The translations under genes and the position numbers were made by a program. This document shows positions 63,480 through 64,000 of a stretch of 64,000 bases of DNA, piece after piece (positions within the stretch are counted from its first letter, which is position 1; each line of letters starts with the position of its first letter). The DNA comes from Casuarius casuarius (lineage: Eukaryota; Chordata; Aves; Casuariiformes; Casuariidae). Where the stretch lies: the NCBI GenBank assembly GCA_003342895.1, contig PTFA01000011.1, forward strand, positions 6,529,045-6,593,044, given 5' to 3'. A model generated the notes under the pieces. It did no database searches and had not been told where the DNA came from. It was given only the letters and a program-made list of their open reading frames with translations.

Positions 63480-64000
63480 TTCAGGGAAAGTCATCAAAAG
63501 TAACCGAAGGTATGGAATAGCTTCTGTACAAAGAGCAACTAAATGCAGGAAGACTTTTTCAGTATGGAGAGAAACTGCTGAGAGGGCAATATGACAAGTC
63601 TATAAAAACATAAAGGGGATGGAAATGGGAATAGGGAGTATCAAAAGAAACTGGTATACAGCATGCTTAGCCAAATGGAAGGAGGGAGAGGGTTTTCATG
63701 TAGAAAGCAAGGAAAGCACAGAACACTGCTACAGGATGCTCTGAATGTTAAAGTTTATGAACAAGATAGGAGAAACGAATGGAAAAATTCAATAATGAGA
63801 AAAGCCATCAAAGGTTCTAAATACAGAGATACCATCTCCAGTTCAGGAGGTCTCTCAGTTGGCAAGTCAGGGAATACTTGAGGGAAGTATCACTACGTGA
63901 TTGTTCTATTCTCATTTATTTCCCTGGTAATCTCTATTGGAAGCTGTGGTAGACAGGATACTGGGCTAAAGGGATTTTTAGCCTGATCCATGTATCAATC
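63480..64000 (+). mobile_element. Ancient CR1/L3-type LINE 3' region, cut by window edge
   Basis: In order on the plus strand are gaaggtatggaatagcttc, actttttcagtatgg, gagagggcaatatgacaag followed by tctataaaa, and aaaattcaataatgag. Then come tgattgttctattctcattt, a word reading gacaggatactgggct and finally gcctgatccatgtat. These correspond in sequence and spacing to the 3' part of the amniote CR1/L3 type whose 3' region reads '...GACAGGATACTGGGCTaGATGGACC...GACCCAGTATGGC'. The upstream half encodes the end of ORF2, but no frame survives. The element runs off the right edge, close to its 3' end. It predates birds, so it is shared with reptile relatives by family, though not necessarily at this locus. 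Confidence 0.8.

Noticed and set aside
1..64000. CRISPR arrays, operons, prophage or bacterial defence systems
   Set aside because: There are no regularly spaced direct repeats and no dense same-strand coding sequence. The transposon content is vertebrate (CR1), so prokaryotic systems are not expected and none is seen.

Overview
This is vertebrate nuclear DNA, most likely from a bird. The main evidence is transposon content. There is a well-preserved CR1 LINE ending in repeats of the octamer ATTCTGTG, plus several older CR1/L3-like and tRNA-derived SINE remnants of kinds known from birds, turtles and crocodilians. The background is AT-rich, has almost no coding sequence, and carries many scattered single N characters typical of a draft assembly. 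Nothing looks bacterial, viral or plasmid-like. I recognise no named protein-coding gene.

Layout. Positions 1-38,700 are AT-rich noncoding sequence. They hold a worn CR1 piece (about 10.93-11.20 kb), an isolated TATA box followed by a well-placed ATG and a very strong splice donor (14.58-14.79 kb), and a 5'-truncated CR1 with a recognisable but frameshifted reverse transcriptase (18.36-19.46 kb). Further along are a tRNA-like SINE head (22.2 kb), an ancient CR1/L3 piece (26.9-27.4 kb), an unexplained GC-rich patch (34.6-34.9 kb) and a probable SINE cluster (35.1-35.4 kb).

At 38.71-39.07 kb lies the only CpG island, with a CCAAT box and an NRF1-type palindrome. It is flanked by candidate first exons pointing both ways, each ending in a good splice donor. 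It looks like a bidirectional housekeeping promoter. If so, the DNA on either side is partly first-intron sequence of two divergent genes whose downstream exons I cannot see. The identity of both genes is unknown.

Positions 39.1-58.1 kb are again noncoding, with homopolymers and microsatellites. At 58.14-58.98 kb is a mosaic of CR1 pieces in opposite orientations, broken by a G-rich tract and a run of 24 C. From 59 to 63.5 kb I see no recognisable gene. The window ends inside an ancient CR1/L3-type 3' region (63.48-64.0 kb) that continues past the edge.

I found no undescribed biological system. The items most worth following up are the divergent promoter, the isolated TATA/ATG/donor arrangement near 14.6 kb, and the CR1 mosaic near 58.5 kb.
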